A stretch of 64,000 nucleotides of DNA, taken from the NCBI RefSeq assembly GCF_018403245.1, contig NZ_BOSH01000005.1, positions 310,001-374,000 on the forward strand, written 5' to 3'. Positions 62,218 to 64,000 of this stretch are shown here, piece by piece (positions within the stretch are counted from its first letter, which is position 1; each line of letters opens with the position of its first letter). Origin of the DNA: Paenibacillus sp. J2TS4 (GTDB taxonomy: Bacteria > Bacillota > Bacilli > Paenibacillales > NBRC-103111). The notes beneath the pieces are model-generated. The model saw only the letters and a list, made by a program, of their open reading frames with translations, did no database searches and was not told the DNA's origin. Made by a program: the position numbers and the translations under genes.

Positions 62218-64000
62218 TTAGAATAATGTAGGTTGAATTTCATCATTATTCTTATCATCTACTTCTTCTGATACATATTCGCTTTCACCTTCCCAGCGAT
62301 CAATCATATCCACGTAACATTGATAATTGTATTTGGTCACAAACAATGTAGTGGATACTTCTGGTGCCATATGCTGCATTTTCTCATCAGGAACAGCAGC
62401 AATAAGTTGAAGACCCAATTGCTTAATTAAACGGAGACTCGATTGTATGCGCTGCTCATCCATTTTGTTAAACGCTTCATCAAAAACAACTAATCTAGAT
62501 GTTTTATTGCTTGAATATAGATGATGAAACGATGCCAAGATAGCAATATAAAACGGCGTTTGAGTCTCTCCTCCAGATTTTTCTTTTAATACTTGCGAAA
62601 ATCTCGACTTTGCCCCATCCCCTGATGTAATAACGATATCAAAGTCCAGATATTGTCGATAATCTGTGAATTCCTCAAGTTCTCCACCTTCACCACGTAC
62701 CAATCTTTCAAATAACTCGTGCAAGTTAGAGGTACGCTCATTCTCGGGAAGTTCAAATAATGACCCCTTCTCCAATAGCATAGGGTCCATAATTGCATCA
62801 TAAAACTTCTTATAGCGTTCGCTGGCCCTTACTTCAAAGTGATATCGATCATCTGAGAATGGGAAATGACGTAGCGCGTAGTTTAGCTGTTCAAACTCGC
62901 GCCGTGCCATTTCTATAGCTTCACGCAACTTAAAAATAAAATGGGATTTGAACTGCTCCTCTGACTCCATACGAGCCGCTTCCACTTTCGTCTGATATTC
63001 TGGTATATTAAGGTTTTCAATAGTTTCATACATTCGATCATAAGGAGTATTTTCCTCATCCTGTATAGCAGCACTGCTGGCATTATAACGAGTTCGTAGT
63101 GTAACGACCTCTTTAAACTGATCATCACGAAGTTTCTGCTGTCCTTTCCAACTAACCAGATAATTATTTATTTTTTGCGCCGTTGGATTTGTCTGCTTAA
63201 CCGCATCTTCGTATCGCTTCATAGCTCGCTTCTCAATTTCCAGCCCCCATTCGCTAACCCACTGAGAACAATTCTCTTCCGCTTCTCGGATCTTAGTTGT
63301 CTGAAGATGTACTGCCGCAGCATACTGTCCACATGCTTCTTCAAGTTTGCCAAGTTTCTTTTGTTCATCTCCCAGTTTTTCCAACCATTCTTTCTCTTGT
63401 TTGCCCCAATATTCGAATTCTCCTTTAAGTAGTTCTGCTTCAGTCAAATCCAGTGTTCTTAGATTATTCTGATCTTGTTCTAATTGCAGCGATAGCTCAT
63501 CTATCTTTCGCATGAGATCAGTGTTCTCTGATAAGCGAGCATATTGTGATTCTTTTTCTTTCGTTCTTTGGATTTGTTTCTGAAACTCACTGTGTAATTG
63601 TTGACGCACTATGCTTGCTTCTTTAAGTTGCGCTAGTTCAGTCCGACGAATATCCAATTGTCTAACGATAGCCTTCGATCCCATATAAGGAACCTCATAC
63701 TGTCTCCTAGCCATTTGTCGAGCCACATAGTTACTATATACCATACATGTTTTCGTAACGGCTGTACGATGTTGTCGAAGTTCCTGTTCATTTGAAGCTT
63801 TCATTACTCTACCAAGCAAGTGCTCAACATGTGCTAGAATCACTGGGTGAGTAGCCTCCACTTCCTTTGCTAACGAGCCTTTTTCGGAAGTGCCAAGAAA
63901 ACGTTTTTCTTTTTCTGTATCTACTAAACCGACTCCTTCAAGTCTGTACTTCCATTTCTCACGTTCATAGATTCGCAGAGCCTCTGAAACATACTGTGGC
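62218..64000 (-). CDS. jetC: Wadjet SMC-like protein JetC, 5' end off the window
   Basis: The frame is open to the window end, so only the C-terminal part of about 590 residues is seen. It has long coiled coils (for example residues rich in K, E and Q between 63100 and 63600) and a terminal ATPase head: KSGGETQTPFYIAILASF (SMC/ABC signature) and RLVVFDEAFNKMD (Walker B). JetC is the SMC-like core of the MukB-type Wadjet complex, which extrudes plasmid DNA. The Walker A is expected upstream with jetA and jetB to the right of the window. Confidence 0.86.
   Translation of the reverse strand, partial: PQYVSEALRIYEREKWKYRLEGVGLVDTEKEKRFLGTSEKGSLAKEVEATHPVILAHVEHLLGRVMKASNEQELRQHRTAVTKTCMVYSNYVARQMARRQYEVPYMGSKAIVRQLDIRRTELAQLKEASIVRQQLHSEFQKQIQRTKEKESQYARLSENTDLMRKIDELSLQLEQDQNNLRTLDLTEAELLKGEFEYWGKQEKEWLEKLGDEQKKLGKLEEACGQYAAAVHLQTTKIREAEENCSQWVSEWGLEIEKRAMKRYEDAVKQTNPTAQKINNYLVSWKGQQKLRDDQFKEVVTLRTRYNASSAAIQDEENTPYDRMYETIENLNIPEYQTKVEAARMESEEQFKSHFIFKLREAIEMARREFEQLNYALRHFPFSDDRYHFEVRASERYKKFYDAIMDPMLLEKGSLFELPENERTSNLHELFERLVRGEGGELEEFTDYRQYLDFDIVITSGDGAKSRFSQVLKEKSGGETQTPFYIAILASFHHLYSSNKTSRLVVFDEAFNKMDEQRIQSSLRLIKQLGLQLIAAVPDEKMQHMAPEVSTTLFVTKYNYQCYVDMIDRWEGESEYVSEEVDDKNNDEIQPTLF

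Noticed and set aside
1..64000. CRISPR array, rRNA or tRNA genes
   Set aside because: None of the regular repeats or conserved RNA sequences needed were seen, though tRNA genes can be missed by eye.

Overview
The window looks like a chromosomal stretch of a Gram-positive, spore-former-type Firmicute, most likely Paenibacillus or a close relative. The support is strong purine-rich ribosome binding sites, frequent TTG/GTG starts, intrinsic terminators, and gene families typical of that group: DeoR-type rhamnose control, DHA2 efflux pumps, a Cache-AraC sugar regulator and Wadjet. No rRNA, tRNA or CRISPR array was seen. Almost everything is accessory: transport, drug resistance, one-component regulators, toxin modules, phage remnants and many decayed genes.

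Layout. 1-5.8 kb: the end of an M20 peptidase, then a rhamnose catabolic block (rhaR, rhaEW, rhaB) with an operator-like set of repeats before rhaEW. 6.0-7.8 kb: an ABC-F gene behind a leader that looks like a ribosome-controlled attenuator. 8-14 kb: hypothetical proteins, an LRR protein, and a scrap zone (cut sirtuin, cut phosphotransferase, DUF6155 relic, IS605-type end, deleted copy of a serine hydrolase). 14-20 kb: an NmrA-like protein and a four-gene operon like daunorubicin resistance drrABC (UvrA-like ATPase, ABC ATPase, ABC-2 permease, WYL regulator). 20.6-28.3 kb: an OYE reductase, a GH2 relic, a DHA2 pump with its LysR regulator, an MFS relic, a serine hydrolase, a YbaK deacylase and an XRE-cupin regulator. 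28.4-29.1 kb: a holin-like small toxin, an IS3 end and an IS605-type end. 29-41.6 kb: two DUF1259 proteins, a methyltransferase, two MFS pumps with AraC/TetR regulators, a LysR/acyltransferase pair, a glycosyltransferase relic, and a hydrolase-MerR operon with a MerR-type promoter. 42-48.7 kb: a complete sugar ABC importer operon with a PfkB kinase and a membrane AraC regulator. 49-60 kb: TetR/DUF4267, an oxidoreductase/ECF sigma pair, a CMD protein, a ParE/Phd toxin-antitoxin pair, a methyltransferase, a resolvase, a broken phosphatase, a terminase-like protein and a ruined large serine recombinase. 60-64 kb: a zeta-like kinase with a small overlapping partner, then the jetD and partial jetC genes of a Wadjet anti-plasmid system, which run off the right edge.

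The most striking pattern is between 29 and 60 kb. Seven short minus-strand coding tails, each carrying VE or HVE followed by a hydrophobic stretch, resemble the C-terminus of RlmCD/RumA-type 23S rRNA uracil methyltransferases. All point the same way, several are followed by a terminator, and one lies 9 bp from the 3' end of a dead large serine recombinase. I infer that the region may be an accretion array: repeated insertions into the 3' end of one rlmCD gene lying to the right, each leaving an old tail and a block of cargo (efflux, sugar transport, toxin-antitoxin, defence). This is inference from reading the sequence and needs an alignment to confirm.
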